A stretch of 64,000 nucleotides of DNA from Ktedonospora formicarum (GTDB lineage: Bacteria > Chloroflexota > Ktedonobacteria > Ktedonobacterales > Ktedonobacteraceae), in assembly GCF_016587355.1 (NCBI RefSeq), contig NZ_BNJF01000001.1, positions 806,001 to 870,000 of the forward strand. Reading direction: 5' to 3'. Shown in pieces: positions 1 to 9,192 of this stretch. The notes beneath the pieces are model-generated. The model did not search any database and was not told the DNA's origin. It saw only the letters and a program-made list of their open reading frames with translations. Within the stretch, counting starts at the first letter, position 1; each line of letters starts with the position of its first letter. Both the position numbers and the translations under genes were made by a program.

Positions 1-1124
1 ATGCGGAACTGGCGAAGCGCATCTCTGCCGAGGTAGCTCGTCTGAGTGAGGGACGACAACTCAAGCTCATGGAGGTATGCGGTGGGCATACCCATACCAT
101 CTATAAGCATGGCATTGAGGACGTGTTACCACTCAATATCGACCTTGTGCATGGGCCGGGCTGTCCCGTCTGTGTGCTGCCTATGGGCCGTATTGATGAC
201 GCGCTGGCTATCGCGCGCATGGAGAACGTCATCTTCACAACCTTTGGCGATATGATGCGTGTCCCCGGCTCACGCGGGAGCCTGCTAGACGCCAAGGCCG
301 AGGGAGCCGATGTACGCTTTGTCTATTCCCCACTGGACGCCTATAAACTAGCGCGCCAGTATCCCGAGAAAGAGGTTGTCTTCTTCGCTATAGGCTTCGA
401 GACGACCGCTCCATCGACGGCGGTCACACTGCTACGCGCCAAAACCGAAGGCATTAAAAACTTTTCCGTCTTCTGTAACCATGTGACCATTATTCCGGCT
501 ATCAAGGCCATTCTTGACTCGCCCGATCTGCGCCTAGACGGCTTTGTAGGTCCTGGGCATGTCAGTATGGTTATCGGAATGCGCCCCTACACGTTTATCG
601 CGCAACAGCATCATAAACCAGTCGTTATCGCTGGCTTTGAGCCGCTTGATATTATCCAATCCGTGTATATGATCGCCAAACAGATCTATGAGGGGCGCTC
701 TGAAATCGAGAATCAATATACGCGCGTGGTGCGACCAGAAGGGAACGTGAAGGCACTAGAGGCAATGGCGCGCACGATGGAACTACGCCCCTACTTCGAG
801 TGGCGCGGGCTGGGCTTTATCACCCATAGCGCGCTCAAGCTCCGCCCGGAGTTCGCGGAGTGGGACGCGGAATTGCGCTACGACGTCCCAGGCGTGCGCG
901 TGGCGGACCCCAAAGCCTGCCAGTGTGGTGAGGTACTCAAGGGAGTCATCAAGCCGTGGGAATGCAAGGTCTTCGGCACAGCCTGTACACCTGAAACCCC
1001 TATCGGGACCTGTATGGTTTCACCAGAGGGGGCATGCGCCGCATACTTCAACTATGGTCGCTTCTCGATGGCTTCCGAGCGCTCCCGCTTGCGGATGGCC
1101 TCAACCAGTCAGGCCAACGGCTAG
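1..1124 (+). CDS. hypD: Hydrogenase maturation factor HypD (5' partial)
   Basis: HypD is the iron-sulfur scaffold that, with HypC, carries the Fe(CN)2CO unit during assembly of the [NiFe]-hydrogenase active site. The frame is open from base 3, and the residues ahead of the first internal ATG (base 69) continue the family N-terminus (RQLKLMEVCGGHTH), so the gene starts upstream of the window. Visible hallmarks are the CGGHTH motif, GPGCPVC, and the C-terminal cysteine-rich cluster region (CQCGEVLKG, KPWECKVFG, CMVSPEGAC) that ligates the [4Fe-4S] cluster. It lies 90 bp before hypE, so the other hyp genes are probably to the left. The identification is firm; only the start is missing. Confidence 0.95.
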   Translation, partial: AELAKRISAEVARLSEGRQLKLMEVCGGHTHTIYKHGIEDVLPLNIDLVHGPGCPVCVLPMGRIDDALAIARMENVIFTTFGDMMRVPGSRGSLLDAKAEGADVRFVYSPLDAYKLARQYPEKEVVFFAIGFETTAPSTAVTLLRAKTEGIKNFSVFCNHVTIIPAIKAILDSPDLRLDGFVGPGHVSMVIGMRPYTFIAQQHHKPVVIAGFEPLDIIQSVYMIAKQIYEGRSEIENQYTRVVRPEGNVKALEAMARTMELRPYFEWRGLGFITHSALKLRPEFAEWDAELRYDVPGVRVADPKACQCGEVLKGVIKPWECKVFGTACTPETPIGTCMVSPEGACAAYFNYGRFSMASERSRLRMASTSQANG

Positions 1125-1214
1125 CAGCTATTCGCCAACGCCGCCTAGAATCCGAACATCGTTCGATAAACAGATATTGTTCAATCAATGTCAAACATGA
1201 GAGGAGGGGTTGCG

Positions 1215-2327
1215 ATGGAGGCACCCAGATCTAAAACAAGTGCACACGTCGTTGATGAGGTGCTACAAAAGATCGAGCGCACCCGGCAGGCACGCCGCCA
1301 TAAGTTCTACTTGCGCGATGAGCGTATCACATTGAGCCATGGCAGTGGGGGCAAGGCGACACACAACTTGATCGAGGGAGTCTTCGCGCCCGCCTTCTCC
1401 AATCCCATGCTCGATGTAATGGACGACTCGGCGGTCTTCTGTGTCAATGACGGGCCAAAGCTGGCTTTCACGACCGATACCTATGTGGTCAGTCCGCTCT
1501 TTTTCCCTGGCGGAGATATTGGGAAGCTAGCGGTTCATGGCACGATCAATGATCTGGCAATGGCAGGAGCGAAGCCACTCTACCTCTCGGCTGGCTTTAT
1601 TCTGGAAGAAGGTTTCCCCATTGAAGACCTACGCAAGATTGTCGCTTCCATGGCTCAAGCCGCGCGCGAGGCAGGCATCGCCATCGTAACTGGGGACACC
1701 AAGGTTGTGCAGCGGGGGAAAGCCGATGGGCTCTTTATCAATACTGCGGGTGTAGGTCAGGTGATAGCCACACACGACATGGGGCAAAACTTCCTGCGGC
1801 CCGGCGATAAGGTTCTGCTCAGCGGGCCAATCGGCGATCATGGCATCGCGATCATGCTGGCACGCGAAGCGCTTGAAATCGAAACCGATGTGGAAAGTGA
1901 TACCGCACCTCTCCATACACTCGTCGAGGCTCTCCTCTCATCTCTGGGTAACGCGGTCCACACCCTCAAGGACCCCACACGCGGCGGCGTCGCGACCGCT
2001 CTCAATGAGATGGCAATGAGTTCGGAAGTCTCTATTGGGCTTGAGGAGCACGCTATCCCTGTTCATGCGGGAGTGCGAGGCGCATGCGAGATCCTGGGTC
2101 TGGACCCGCTGACCATCGCGAACGAGGGAAAATTGCTCGCTATCGTCGCGCCAGAGCAGGCAGAGGCGGCGCTTCAGATTATGCGTGCCCATCCTCTGGG
2201 ACGTGAGGCGGCGCTGATTGGCACCGTACAGGCGGAGCCACCTGGTATGGTCTTTCTACACACAGATATTGGCGGCATGCGCGTGCTGGATATGCTGGTT
2301 GGCGATCCACTTCCCCGCATCTGCTAG
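1215..2327 (+). CDS. hypE: Hydrogenase maturation factor HypE
   Basis: HypE dehydrates a carbamoyl group on its C-terminal cysteine to a thiocyanate, the source of the CN ligands of [NiFe]-hydrogenases. The protein has the AIR-synthase fold: the ATP-binding start ITLSHGSGGK, DTYVVSPLFFPGGDIG, and the C-terminus PRIC with the essential last cysteine. I place the start at ATG 1215 because GAGGAGGGG (1201-1209) sits five bases ahead; an upstream in-frame ATG at 1188 lacks such a site. About 40 residues precede the conserved core, slightly longer than usual. It pairs with hypD and implies that the cell has a hydrogenase elsewhere. Confidence 0.95.
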   Translation: MEAPRSKTSAHVVDEVLQKIERTRQARRHKFYLRDERITLSHGSGGKATHNLIEGVFAPAFSNPMLDVMDDSAVFCVNDGPKLAFTTDTYVVSPLFFPGGDIGKLAVHGTINDLAMAGAKPLYLSAGFILEEGFPIEDLRKIVASMAQAAREAGIAIVTGDTKVVQRGKADGLFINTAGVGQVIATHDMGQNFLRPGDKVLLSGPIGDHGIAIMLAREALEIETDVESDTAPLHTLVEALLSSLGNAVHTLKDPTRGGVATALNEMAMSSEVSIGLEEHAIPVHAGVRGACEILGLDPLTIANEGKLLAIVAPEQAEAALQIMRAHPLGREAALIGTVQAEPPGMVFLHTDIGGMRVLDMLVGDPLPRIC

Positions 2328-2390
2328 AGCAAGCTGACAATCAGCATCCAGGTCATGGATCTGCAACTCTCGCTTCTGGCAATCGTAGTC

Positions 2391-2423
2391 TTAGCAGGCG
2401 TGTATATGGAACGCGCCTGCTAA
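2391..2423 (+). terminator. Hairpin after hypDE
   Basis: TTAGCAGGCG (2391-2400) and CGCCTGCTAA (2414-2423) form a perfect 10-bp stem with a 13-base loop, 60 bases after hypE. The T-run is weak, so this is a probable rather than certain terminator. Confidence 0.5.
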
Positions 2424-2456
2424 ATACTGCTTTCAGCAGAAGGAGAAGCAACTGCC

Positions 2457-2750
2457 ATGAGTCGACGCAAGAAGGGCAACGCGACAAACACACTTCTGGG
2501 GCTCGCCACCCTCGCCATCACGGGCGCAGCCATTCGCGAACAACTACGCAAGGCACCAGAGGAGCGCACCTGGGAAGGTTCCATCCTCGGCATCCCCTAT
2601 GACTTCCGCAAGCCAACACCTGAGCGCATCCGGGAGCGCATGTGGAACGATACGACATCCAGCATCTTCACGCCCCAGGTCTTCGGTATTGGTTGGACGC
2701 TCAATCTACACCCCATTGTCCATCCCAAACCCAAACAAACAAGCAAGTAG
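2457..2750 (+). CDS. DUF5808 domain protein
   Basis: A 97-residue protein. After a basic N-terminus and a short hydrophobic stretch (residues about 11-23), the segment GIPYDFRKPTPERIRERMWN followed by FTPQVFGIGWTLN matches the DUF5808 pattern, a short domain of unknown function common in Actinobacteria and Chloroflexi, often in membrane-associated proteins. AGAAGGAGAAG lies before the ATG. It is separated from hypE by a hairpin, so it is probably a separate transcript. No function can be assigned. Confidence 0.75.
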   Translation: MSRRKKGNATNTLLGLATLAITGAAIREQLRKAPEERTWEGSILGIPYDFRKPTPERIRERMWNDTTSSIFTPQVFGIGWTLNLHPIVHPKPKQTSK

Positions 2751-2975
2751 CACAAGCATGTGCTCATCTGTCAGCGTTCGACACGTTCGGCTCATTGGCG
2801 AGCCTTCCAGAAATTGCCGGAAACTGGCTGTTTTGAGTCTACACAAACAGGAGCGACGTACCAGGAGTGTATCTTATGCTGGCGTTAATATAGGTTAGCG
2901 CTCTCCCTATTCAGCCAGCTATTACAGGATCAGATTAGAGATCCATACACGATGTCTTGAAGGAGCCAGGCACGC

Positions 2976-3728
2976 ATGACTCAGCAGCTACCAGAGCAGG
3001 AACGCTCATATAGATCAATTCAACGCCAGATTCCCCTCCTAACCAAGCGCGAGAAGGTCGAGATTCTCTTAAAAATGACGCGTACCCTCGAAAACAAGGA
3101 GAAAGGCGAGATACTAGGCGCGACCGGCTTCCAGTTTCTCAAACATCAGGTACCTGATCTGGTGCTCAAGATACTCGTTGAACGTTATGTGAAGGGCTTT
3201 CTCTGGTCTGTAGTGTATGTCGTGGCAGTTGTAGCCTGTCTCTTCTTCCTGATATTACTCAACGCTCAGGCGTCGGCATTCGCGACGACTATCGCGGCCC
3301 TGATTGGCTTTTTTGTGGGCTTCCTGCTCTTTGGGCTGCTAGACTTTTTTGGTACGCTACGCACCTATTTGACCCGCAAACTGAAGAAAGTTGAGCGCTC
3401 GCGTTTTATCGAAACCCTCGATGGGCTCGAATATCGCCAGCGGGTAGCACTGCTCAAAGAGATGGGACAGGAGGTCTTCAAGCGCGAACTGGGTGACTCA
3501 GTCATTGGCTCATTCGTCAGGGGCATCGTGCTCAGCCTGGTGGGAGGAATACTTACAGGGCTCTTCCTTCTGCTTAGCGTGATCCTCGCGAACTCCTTTA
3601 CCATGCCCTACTTGCCCTATGTAGCGGCTATCGTAGCCTTTCTCGTTGGCTATCTTCTCCCCCATCTGGTCCAGAACTGGTTAGGGAAACTCTTTCGTGG
3701 ACGGAAACGCAAGGAGTTAGCGACGTGA
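2976..3728 (+). CDS. Hypothetical membrane protein, four predicted TM segments
   Basis: A 250-residue protein not recognised as a named family. Residues 1-70 are charged and cytosolic-like. Two hydrophobic segments follow at about 74-125, then a basic loop (about 126-175) and two more at about 183-238, ending in a basic tail (FRGRKRKE). AAGGAG (about 2958) precedes the ATG at normal spacing. The two hairpin pairs separated by a similar charged loop suggest an internal duplication. It stands alone between a DUF5808 gene and another membrane-protein gene on the same strand. Confidence 0.7.
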   Translation: MTQQLPEQERSYRSIQRQIPLLTKREKVEILLKMTRTLENKEKGEILGATGFQFLKHQVPDLVLKILVERYVKGFLWSVVYVVAVVACLFFLILLNAQASAFATTIAALIGFFVGFLLFGLLDFFGTLRTYLTRKLKKVERSRFIETLDGLEYRQRVALLKEMGQEVFKRELGDSVIGSFVRGIVLSLVGGILTGLFLLLSVILANSFTMPYLPYVAAIVAFLVGYLLPHLVQNWLGKLFRGRKRKELAT

Positions 3729-3820
3729 ATCTATAGGCATTTCATCTCGTTTTGGAAACTCTTCCATCCCTGACACGTCTCTAAGGTAGAAGAATTCAAC
3801 AACATCATTCGACATATGGC

Positions 3821-4390
3821 GTGGAAAGGGATGGTCCTCGTATGTTACGTCATCAATTGCAAGATAATGTCATCAATGGGCGTCACTCATCACTTTTGCT
3901 CAAACTGTTTGGCGTTGGTAGCCTGCTCTCTATCGCGGTACTCGCTATTCTTAATCGACCCCTGACCTACGCCTTTGTCTATATCGGAGTCGTGCTCCTT
4001 GGCTCACTCGTTGTGTTCTTTCATATCCGTTATAGCCAACAGATCTTTACGCGGCGAGCACTACCGTATTATGGGCTGCTCGCTCTCTTTGTTATCGCCT
4101 GCATGGCTTCAAGTCTCCTGATTCACGGGGTTAATACCACGCACAATATTATGCCCCTCAACCAGACCTATGAGGGCTTTCCCTTCTCCTGGCTCAGTCA
4201 TTACGTTCTCACCCCACAATACATTCCTCGCTCGATTCTACCAACCTACATGGATCAGCACGCCTATCAGGTGCAGTCAGAGTGGCATCAACGTAGCATT
4301 GTGATCGATTCGCTCTTCTATATCCATGTCGGGATTATCATTTTTGCCGGATATCAATGGGTACGCAACAAATTACGCCTCTCCGCATGA
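3821..4390 (+). CDS. Hypothetical membrane protein
   Basis: A protein of up to 189 residues with three or four hydrophobic helices near the N-terminus (residues about 23-105), a roughly 60-residue probably extracytoplasmic loop rich in Tyr, Pro and His, and a last helix (about 163-180) ending in a basic tail. No family was recognised. The start is uncertain: GTG 3821 opens the frame, but ATG 3842 is equally possible, with AAAGGG 11 bases ahead. It converges with the lipid-kinase-like gene on the other strand. Confidence 0.6.
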   Translation: MERDGPRMLRHQLQDNVINGRHSSLLLKLFGVGSLLSIAVLAILNRPLTYAFVYIGVVLLGSLVVFFHIRYSQQIFTRRALPYYGLLALFVIACMASSLLIHGVNTTHNIMPLNQTYEGFPFSWLSHYVLTPQYIPRSILPTYMDQHAYQVQSEWHQRSIVIDSLFYIHVGIIIFAGYQWVRNKLRLSA

Positions 4391-4435
4391 GGCGCAGTAC
4401 TTTAAGCGTCACCACACATTACATGATATGCTCAT

Positions 4436-6013
4436 TCAGAGAATAACGCGTGTCGCCTTAATGACACCCAACTTGTTACGCTTGCCCTCGACGACGATGA
4501 CCACGCCCTCTTCAATATCTTCAACCGCCGAACTTTGAATCCGCTCACCATCGCGATTGAAGAGAGCGGTATTGGAAGTAACGACCACCGCGGCGGCCTT
4601 ACTCTCGCTCGTCAGTACATCTAGTGTAGTGCCTGCGATAATATAGCTTCCCGGCTTTTCAGGGTAATTAGCCTTGCCGATAACCGTCACTTTGCGCCCA
4701 TTTTCAAAGAGCGCCGTCATTAGCCCGGTCAACTCGGAGCGTATCTCTCCAAGACGCCTATGCTTCTCCTCATCATTAGCATGCCTGTGAGCCGGTTTCG
4801 AGATAGCACGCTCGGTAGCCTCTTGCAGTGCGGTCTGCGACCTCTCCTCGCGCTTACCGGCAACCTGGCTCGCCTGATGCTGCTCATCTTTGTTAATTGA
4901 CATCTTCTCATGCCTGAGCGGTTCATTGAAGAGTTCCTCATTATAGGTACAGGGGATTGCGACTGGCAGGGCCTTATGCAGAGCGTCAAAACGATAGGTC
5001 ACCATCACCTGATCCGTCTCTTCAGCCTGTCCCAACTGCCTATATGCCTCTTTGCCCAGGTAGTTCTTCAGTTTGACGGCACTTCCATCCAGTTCCATTG
5101 GTACGGATGCCGGGACTTTGATGGAGATATGCGATCCTTGTAGGGTCTTGGTGGCAGTAGTGTGGGGCTTATGCTGTACAAGCAATGAGCCAAGCTGCTG
5201 CATGGTTGACACCGGATCACCCGCGACGATGATACAGACATCAAGTACACCATCATCAATATAGGCATCAGGAGTGGTCTCCAGCACCATCGCGTAGCGG
5301 CGCGTGTTGCCAATGATGACCTGTAGGGCCTCACCCTGCCAGGTAATATCGCCCTCGCCATTCACCCCCAGGGCATGTAACTCGATGGGAAAGGGTTGGT
5401 GCTCAGGGAGCCTTTGTGCGACTGTTAAGCCAACCGCAAGCGGCCCCAGGCGATACTTGAGCGGCTTGGGTGCGTGACGCATCACTTCGGCGTCAAAGCC
5501 CAATCCCGCCATGAGCAGAAAATGCTGACGCTCACGCGCTCCCGGTCGCCGCTTCAGAAGTTTGCCTCGTAGCTCTCCATGTGGGTCATCCTCAGTTCCT
5601 TCAGGGAACGAGAGGGCTTCAACCTCGACATGCCCAACATCAATATGGCGTACCTCGCTATCAATCAGTGCCAGAGCAGCCTTGACCGGGTCCCGGGGCA
5701 CACCAATGTCACCCGCCCATAGATTCGCTGTTCCCCCAGGAAGGACCCCAACTACCCCCTTTTCGGGCTTCTTCGCATTCATCAAGCCATTGATGACTTG
5801 ATTCAAGTTGCCATCACCGCCATAGCTAATCAGCACATCGCTACCGCTCTCGCTCGCTTCACGCGCTAGCTCAATTGACTGCCTTCCATACTTCTTCAAG
5901 GCGACCTCTGGCTGCCAGCCAGCAGCCGCGAGCACCGCTAAGACCTCTGGAAGTCGCACGACATTCTGTCCCGCCCTGGGATTAATCACCAGGAATGCCT
6001 TCTTGCCCTTCAT
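4436..6013 (-). CDS. Diacylglycerol/sphingosine kinase family protein with extra C-terminal domain
   Basis: The N-terminal roughly 340 residues are a YegS/DgkB-type lipid kinase: FLVINPRAGQ, the nucleotide loop SYGGDGNLNQVINGL, GVLPGGTANLWA, and a C-terminal lobe ending near MELDGSAVK. These enzymes phosphorylate diacylglycerol or related lipids at the membrane. Beyond the usual end lies a charged linker (about 375-420) and a further roughly 100-residue domain containing GRKVTVIGKANYPEKPG and VVIVVEGKRNKLGVIKATRV, which resembles a small beta-barrel but is not assigned to a family. The start is ATG 6013 with AAAGGG eight bases upstream, rather than the in-frame GTG at 6022. The kinase call is firm; substrate and tail function are unknown. 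Confidence 0.85.
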   Translation of the reverse strand: MKGKKAFLVINPRAGQNVVRLPEVLAVLAAAGWQPEVALKKYGRQSIELAREASESGSDVLISYGGDGNLNQVINGLMNAKKPEKGVVGVLPGGTANLWAGDIGVPRDPVKAALALIDSEVRHIDVGHVEVEALSFPEGTEDDPHGELRGKLLKRRPGARERQHFLLMAGLGFDAEVMRHAPKPLKYRLGPLAVGLTVAQRLPEHQPFPIELHALGVNGEGDITWQGEALQVIIGNTRRYAMVLETTPDAYIDDGVLDVCIIVAGDPVSTMQQLGSLLVQHKPHTTATKTLQGSHISIKVPASVPMELDGSAVKLKNYLGKEAYRQLGQAEETDQVMVTYRFDALHKALPVAIPCTYNEELFNEPLRHEKMSINKDEQHQASQVAGKREERSQTALQEATERAISKPAHRHANDEEKHRRLGEIRSELTGLMTALFENGRKVTVIGKANYPEKPGSYIIAGTTLDVLTSESKAAAVVVTSNTALFNRDGERIQSSAVEDIEEGVVIVVEGKRNKLGVIKATRVIL

Positions 6014-6097
6014 AGATATCACCCTTTCGCTGTTTCGTCCCTACTCTCTGGTACGCGCTACAACAAAAAGGTGAATACAAGCATATAAACGGTCTGG

Positions 6098-6886
6098 TCA
6101 AGAACCAACACGGAGCATTTCGCGGTACTTCGCGGGCGAGATGCCAACGACGGTACGAAACTGGCGCGAGAAGGCGCTGTGATCAGCGTAGCCGCAGGCA
6201 TGCGCGATGGAAGAGATAGAATCAGCGCCTTCAAGCAAGCGCGTTGCCGCCTCTAACCGCGTCTTTATCAGTAACTGCTTCGGTGTAAGGTCAAAGATAC
6301 GTTGGATGTGCCGCTCAAGCTGCGCGACCGAGAGATTAGCGATAGCTGCCAGATGCTCCAGCCTGATTGGTTGCGCATACGCTTGCTGGATGTAGGCAAT
6401 AACCTCGGCAAGACGCTGATAGACCGGATGCCCCTGGTCAGGCACCCGCAAGTCTCTGGAGATGCCAGTTACCCCGGTTATTTGCTCATCCTTGTCAAGC
6501 AATGGTATCTTATGCGTCAGGCACCAACCGCGCGAACGATCATTGTAGAGGTGAAGCTCAAGACGGTTATAAATGGCCTGCCCCTGACACACCACTTGAC
6601 GATCCTGCGCCAGATAGCTCGCACCCAATTCAGGCGGGAATACCTCAAGCGGCGAGCGACCAATAAGATCACGCTTCTCCTTGCAGCCACATCGCCGCAT
6701 GAGGGTTGTATTCACCACCAGATACCGCCCTTGTACATCTTTGACGAAGAAGACGATATCGGCCAATTGGTCAAAGAGCAGTTCACAGAAGAAGGGATCG
6801 GTGAGCGAAAGAGCCATTTGTTGGCGAGAGGCAATACTCCAGTCGGCGCTAGATCGCCCCTGCTCCGATGTGTATGGCGGGTACAT
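6098..6886 (-). CDS. PAS domain-AraC family transcriptional regulator
   Basis: The N-terminal half (about 35-150) is a PAS sensor domain (ADIVFFVKDVQGRYLVVN, then DLIGRSPLEVFPPE and TGVTGISRD). The C-terminal about 100 residues are an AraC/XylS double helix-turn-helix (LEHLAAIANLSVAQLERHI, IAHACGYADHSAFSRQFR, GISPAKYR). The start is ATG 6886, preceded by AGGAGG; a TTG lies one codon earlier. It is divergent from the hydroxyproline operon with about 250 bp between them. AraC-type activators control this pathway in Pseudomonas, so I infer that it is the pathway regulator, with the PAS domain sensing the inducer. It ends 84 bp from the start of the lipid-kinase gene. Confidence 0.9.
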   Translation of the reverse strand: MYPPYTSEQGRSSADWSIASRQQMALSLTDPFFCELLFDQLADIVFFVKDVQGRYLVVNTTLMRRCGCKEKRDLIGRSPLEVFPPELGASYLAQDRQVVCQGQAIYNRLELHLYNDRSRGWCLTHKIPLLDKDEQITGVTGISRDLRVPDQGHPVYQRLAEVIAYIQQAYAQPIRLEHLAAIANLSVAQLERHIQRIFDLTPKQLLIKTRLEAATRLLEGADSISSIAHACGYADHSAFSRQFRTVVGISPAKYREMLRVGS

Positions 6887-7016
6887 CAAGACAACCTCCT
6901 CAGGTATAACTATGCCAAAATCCGCATAGATCTCTCGCTAATTGTACAAGACGTTGTGCCATTTGCGAAATAAGATAGAAGTATAATACTTGCTCTGATA
7001 GCATGTTAAGAAAAGC

Positions 7017-7113
7017 ATTTGCCAACGCCGCCACATGATTCCACTTCAAGCTGAGTATGTAATGCGTGACATCTGAGCGTCTCAGGCGGCTACGCTCAGG
7101 CAAATGAATGGCA
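7017..7113 (+). repeat. Dispersed intergenic repeat family B, copy 1 (short form)
   Basis: A 97-bp element starting ATTTGCCAACGCCGCC and ending CAGGCAAATGAATGGCA. It matches copies at 27288-27407 (minus) and 42938-43058 (plus). Compared with them it lacks about 24 bp of the internal CGGCGGCTAGCTTCGCCGCC hairpin, as if that hairpin had been lost by recombination between flanking GCCGCC direct repeats. It lies between the AraC regulator and the operon it probably controls, ending nine bases before the first gene's ribosome binding site. Confidence 0.8.
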
Positions 7114-7136
7114 TCCCATAGAAGGAAGGTAAAAGC

Positions 7137-8075
7137 GTGCGCAACGTCATGGTCGTTGATTCGCATACCGCTGGCGAGCCGACGCGTGTCGTGCTTGAAG
7201 GTGGGCCAGATCTGGGGTCGGGGAGTCTGCCCGAACGCCTGAATGTCTTCCGTGAGCGATTCGACTGGTTCCGCAGCGCTGTCGTCAATGAGCCGCGCGG
7301 CTCCGATGTGCTTGTTGGAGCGCTCCTCTGCGCGCCAGTAGATCCAGCTTGTAGCGCTGGGGTGATTTTCTTTAATAATGTCTCCTACCTGGGTATGTGT
7401 GGACATGGCACGATTGGTCTGATCGCGACCCTGGCGCATCTTGGACACATCCAACCTGGGCGTCACCTGATCGAGACACCCGTTGGTATAGTTACGACAG
7501 AACTGCATGAGGATGGACGCGTGACGGTTCACAACATCCCCAGCTATCGCTATGCCTCCCAGGTACACCTCTTGATAGAGGGGCATGGCTCCGTTACAGG
7601 TGATATTGCCTGGGGCGGCAACTGGTTCTTCCTTGTTGAGGATCATAAGCAAGAACTTAGCCTCGAACGGGTTGAGCAACTTACTGATTTTGCCTGGAGA
7701 ATTCGTCAGGCCCTGGAGCGCAATGGTATAACAGGAGCCAATGACGCACTGATCGACCATATCGAGCTCTTCGCCCCTGGTTCACCCGGTAGCCATAGCC
7801 GCAACTTCGTGCTCTGCCCTGGCAAGGCATACGACCGCTCACCATGCGGCACTGGAACTAGTGCGAAGTTGGCCTGTCTCGCTGAGAGTGCCAAGCTTGC
7901 GCCCGGCGAGGTATGGATACAGGAGAGCATTCTCGGCAGCCGCTTCGAGGCATCCTATCATCGCGAGGGAGACGCAATCTATCCCCATATCACCGGAGAA
8001 GCCTTTGTTACCATGGAAGCCCGCCTGATCATGAACGAGCGAGATCCATTCTGGAAAGGCATTGGACATGGGTAA
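7137..8075 (+). CDS. Proline racemase family; probable 4-hydroxyproline 2-epimerase
   Basis: Converts trans-4-hydroxy-L-proline to cis-4-hydroxy-D-proline, the first step of bacterial hydroxyproline degradation. Both catalytic cysteines are visible: MCGHGT (about residue 85) and DRSPCGTGTSA (about residue 239). This separates it from the dehydratases of the family, which replace the first Cys with Thr or Ser. Length (312) is normal. The start is GTG 7137, with AAGGAAGGT six bases upstream. It is the first gene of a tight operon and overlaps the next by 8 bp. The epimerase function rather than plain proline racemase is inferred from the following dehydrogenase, deaminase and semialdehyde dehydrogenase genes. 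Confidence 0.9.
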   Translation: MRNVMVVDSHTAGEPTRVVLEGGPDLGSGSLPERLNVFRERFDWFRSAVVNEPRGSDVLVGALLCAPVDPACSAGVIFFNNVSYLGMCGHGTIGLIATLAHLGHIQPGRHLIETPVGIVTTELHEDGRVTVHNIPSYRYASQVHLLIEGHGSVTGDIAWGGNWFFLVEDHKQELSLERVEQLTDFAWRIRQALERNGITGANDALIDHIELFAPGSPGSHSRNFVLCPGKAYDRSPCGTGTSAKLACLAESAKLAPGEVWIQESILGSRFEASYHREGDAIYPHITGEAFVTMEARLIMNERDPFWKGIGHG

Positions 8076-9192
8076 GGCATTTGATGTGCTCATTGTAGGT
8101 GCTGGCATTGTTGGCACGGCTTGCGCATTGGAACTGGCTCGCGCAGGCCTCTCAGTGGGTATCATCGAGCGCGATACCATTGGTAGCGGGGCGAGCGCGG
8201 CTGGCATGGGTCATATTGTGGTCATGGATGACAGCCCGGCTCAACTTACCCTCACGCGACATTCACAACTTCTCTGGGATGAGCTTGTGGACCAGAATCC
8301 CGCGCGGCACGAATACGCGCGCTGCGGCACCATCTGGGTCGCCGCCGATGATGCTGAGATGCTCGAAGTACGGCGCAAGTATGAGCTATACCTTACGCAC
8401 GCTATACCCGCCGAAGTACTCGATGAGCATCAGCTCTATGAACTTGAGCCACACCTGCGCCCTGGTTTGGCTGGCGGGCTACTGGTGCCCGGCGATAGCG
8501 TGATCTATCCACCACGGAGCGCCGACTGGCTGTATCAACGCGCCCATGAACATGGAGCTACCCTCCTGTATGGGAACGTAGTCCGTCTGCTCGCTGATGG
8601 AATTCAACTTGAGAATGATCAGATCCTACAGGCAGAGCAGATAGTGATTGCCAATGGTGTGCGCACAATTGAATTGCTTCCGGAACTTTCCATCCAGCCA
8701 CGCAAGGGCCATCTGGTGATTACCGACCGTTATCCCGATCTTGTGAGACATCAGCTTGTGGAGCTTGGCTATGTCAGGAATGCCCATGCGACCGACGCAG
8801 ATACCGTTTCCTTCAATGTGCAGCCGCGCCCAAGCGGACAAATCCTCATTGGTTCCTCGCGCCAGCCAGGCATAGGCACCTCTGAGGTCGAGCCACATAT
8901 GCTCTCGAAAGTCCTGGCGAGCGCCTGCGCGTACCTACCAGAGTTGACACACTGTTCTTGTATCCGCACCTGGACTGGTCTACGGGCTGCAACGCCCGAT
9001 GGCCTACCGCTAATTGGTCCTCATCCACAACATCCCGGCTTATGGCTCGCAACCGGACATGAAGGGTTGGGTATTACCACGTCGCTCAGCACAGCACACT
9101 TGCTTGCGGCCCAGATACTCAAACGACCCTCGGATATCCCAACCGATCCCTATTTACCAGCTCGCGCCCTCATGGAGGTGGCACATGAGTGA
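8068..9192 (+). CDS. D-hydroxyproline dehydrogenase, DadA-like FAD subunit
   Basis: A 374-residue FAD-dependent amine oxidoreductase. The N-terminus FDVLIVGAGIVGTACALELARAG is the dinucleotide fold, followed by an acidic turn (IIERDTIGSG). The C-terminal region TWTGLRAATPDGLPLIGPHP and GHEGLGITTSLSTAHLLA is typical of the DAO/DadA family. ATG 8068 lies inside the end of the epimerase gene, and its own end overlaps the next gene by 8 bp, so the three dehydrogenase genes are translationally linked. With the ferredoxin-like and HcnB-like subunits that follow, it forms the multisubunit D-hydroxyproline dehydrogenase that makes pyrroline-4-hydroxy-2-carboxylate. Confidence 0.88.
   Translation: MGKAFDVLIVGAGIVGTACALELARAGLSVGIIERDTIGSGASAAGMGHIVVMDDSPAQLTLTRHSQLLWDELVDQNPARHEYARCGTIWVAADDAEMLEVRRKYELYLTHAIPAEVLDEHQLYELEPHLRPGLAGGLLVPGDSVIYPPRSADWLYQRAHEHGATLLYGNVVRLLADGIQLENDQILQAEQIVIANGVRTIELLPELSIQPRKGHLVITDRYPDLVRHQLVELGYVRNAHATDADTVSFNVQPRPSGQILIGSSRQPGIGTSEVEPHMLSKVLASACAYLPELTHCSCIRTWTGLRAATPDGLPLIGPHPQHPGLWLATGHEGLGITTSLSTAHLLAAQILKRPSDIPTDPYLPARALMEVAHE

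Noticed and set aside
6302..6973. 223-codon open frame on the plus strand over the AraC regulator
   Set aside because: Antisense shadow of a gene with clear PAS and HTH motifs.
6900..7760. 286-codon open frame on the minus strand over the epimerase gene
   Set aside because: It overlaps the family B repeat and the proline racemase-family gene, whose motifs are unmistakable; the product has no recognisable domain.
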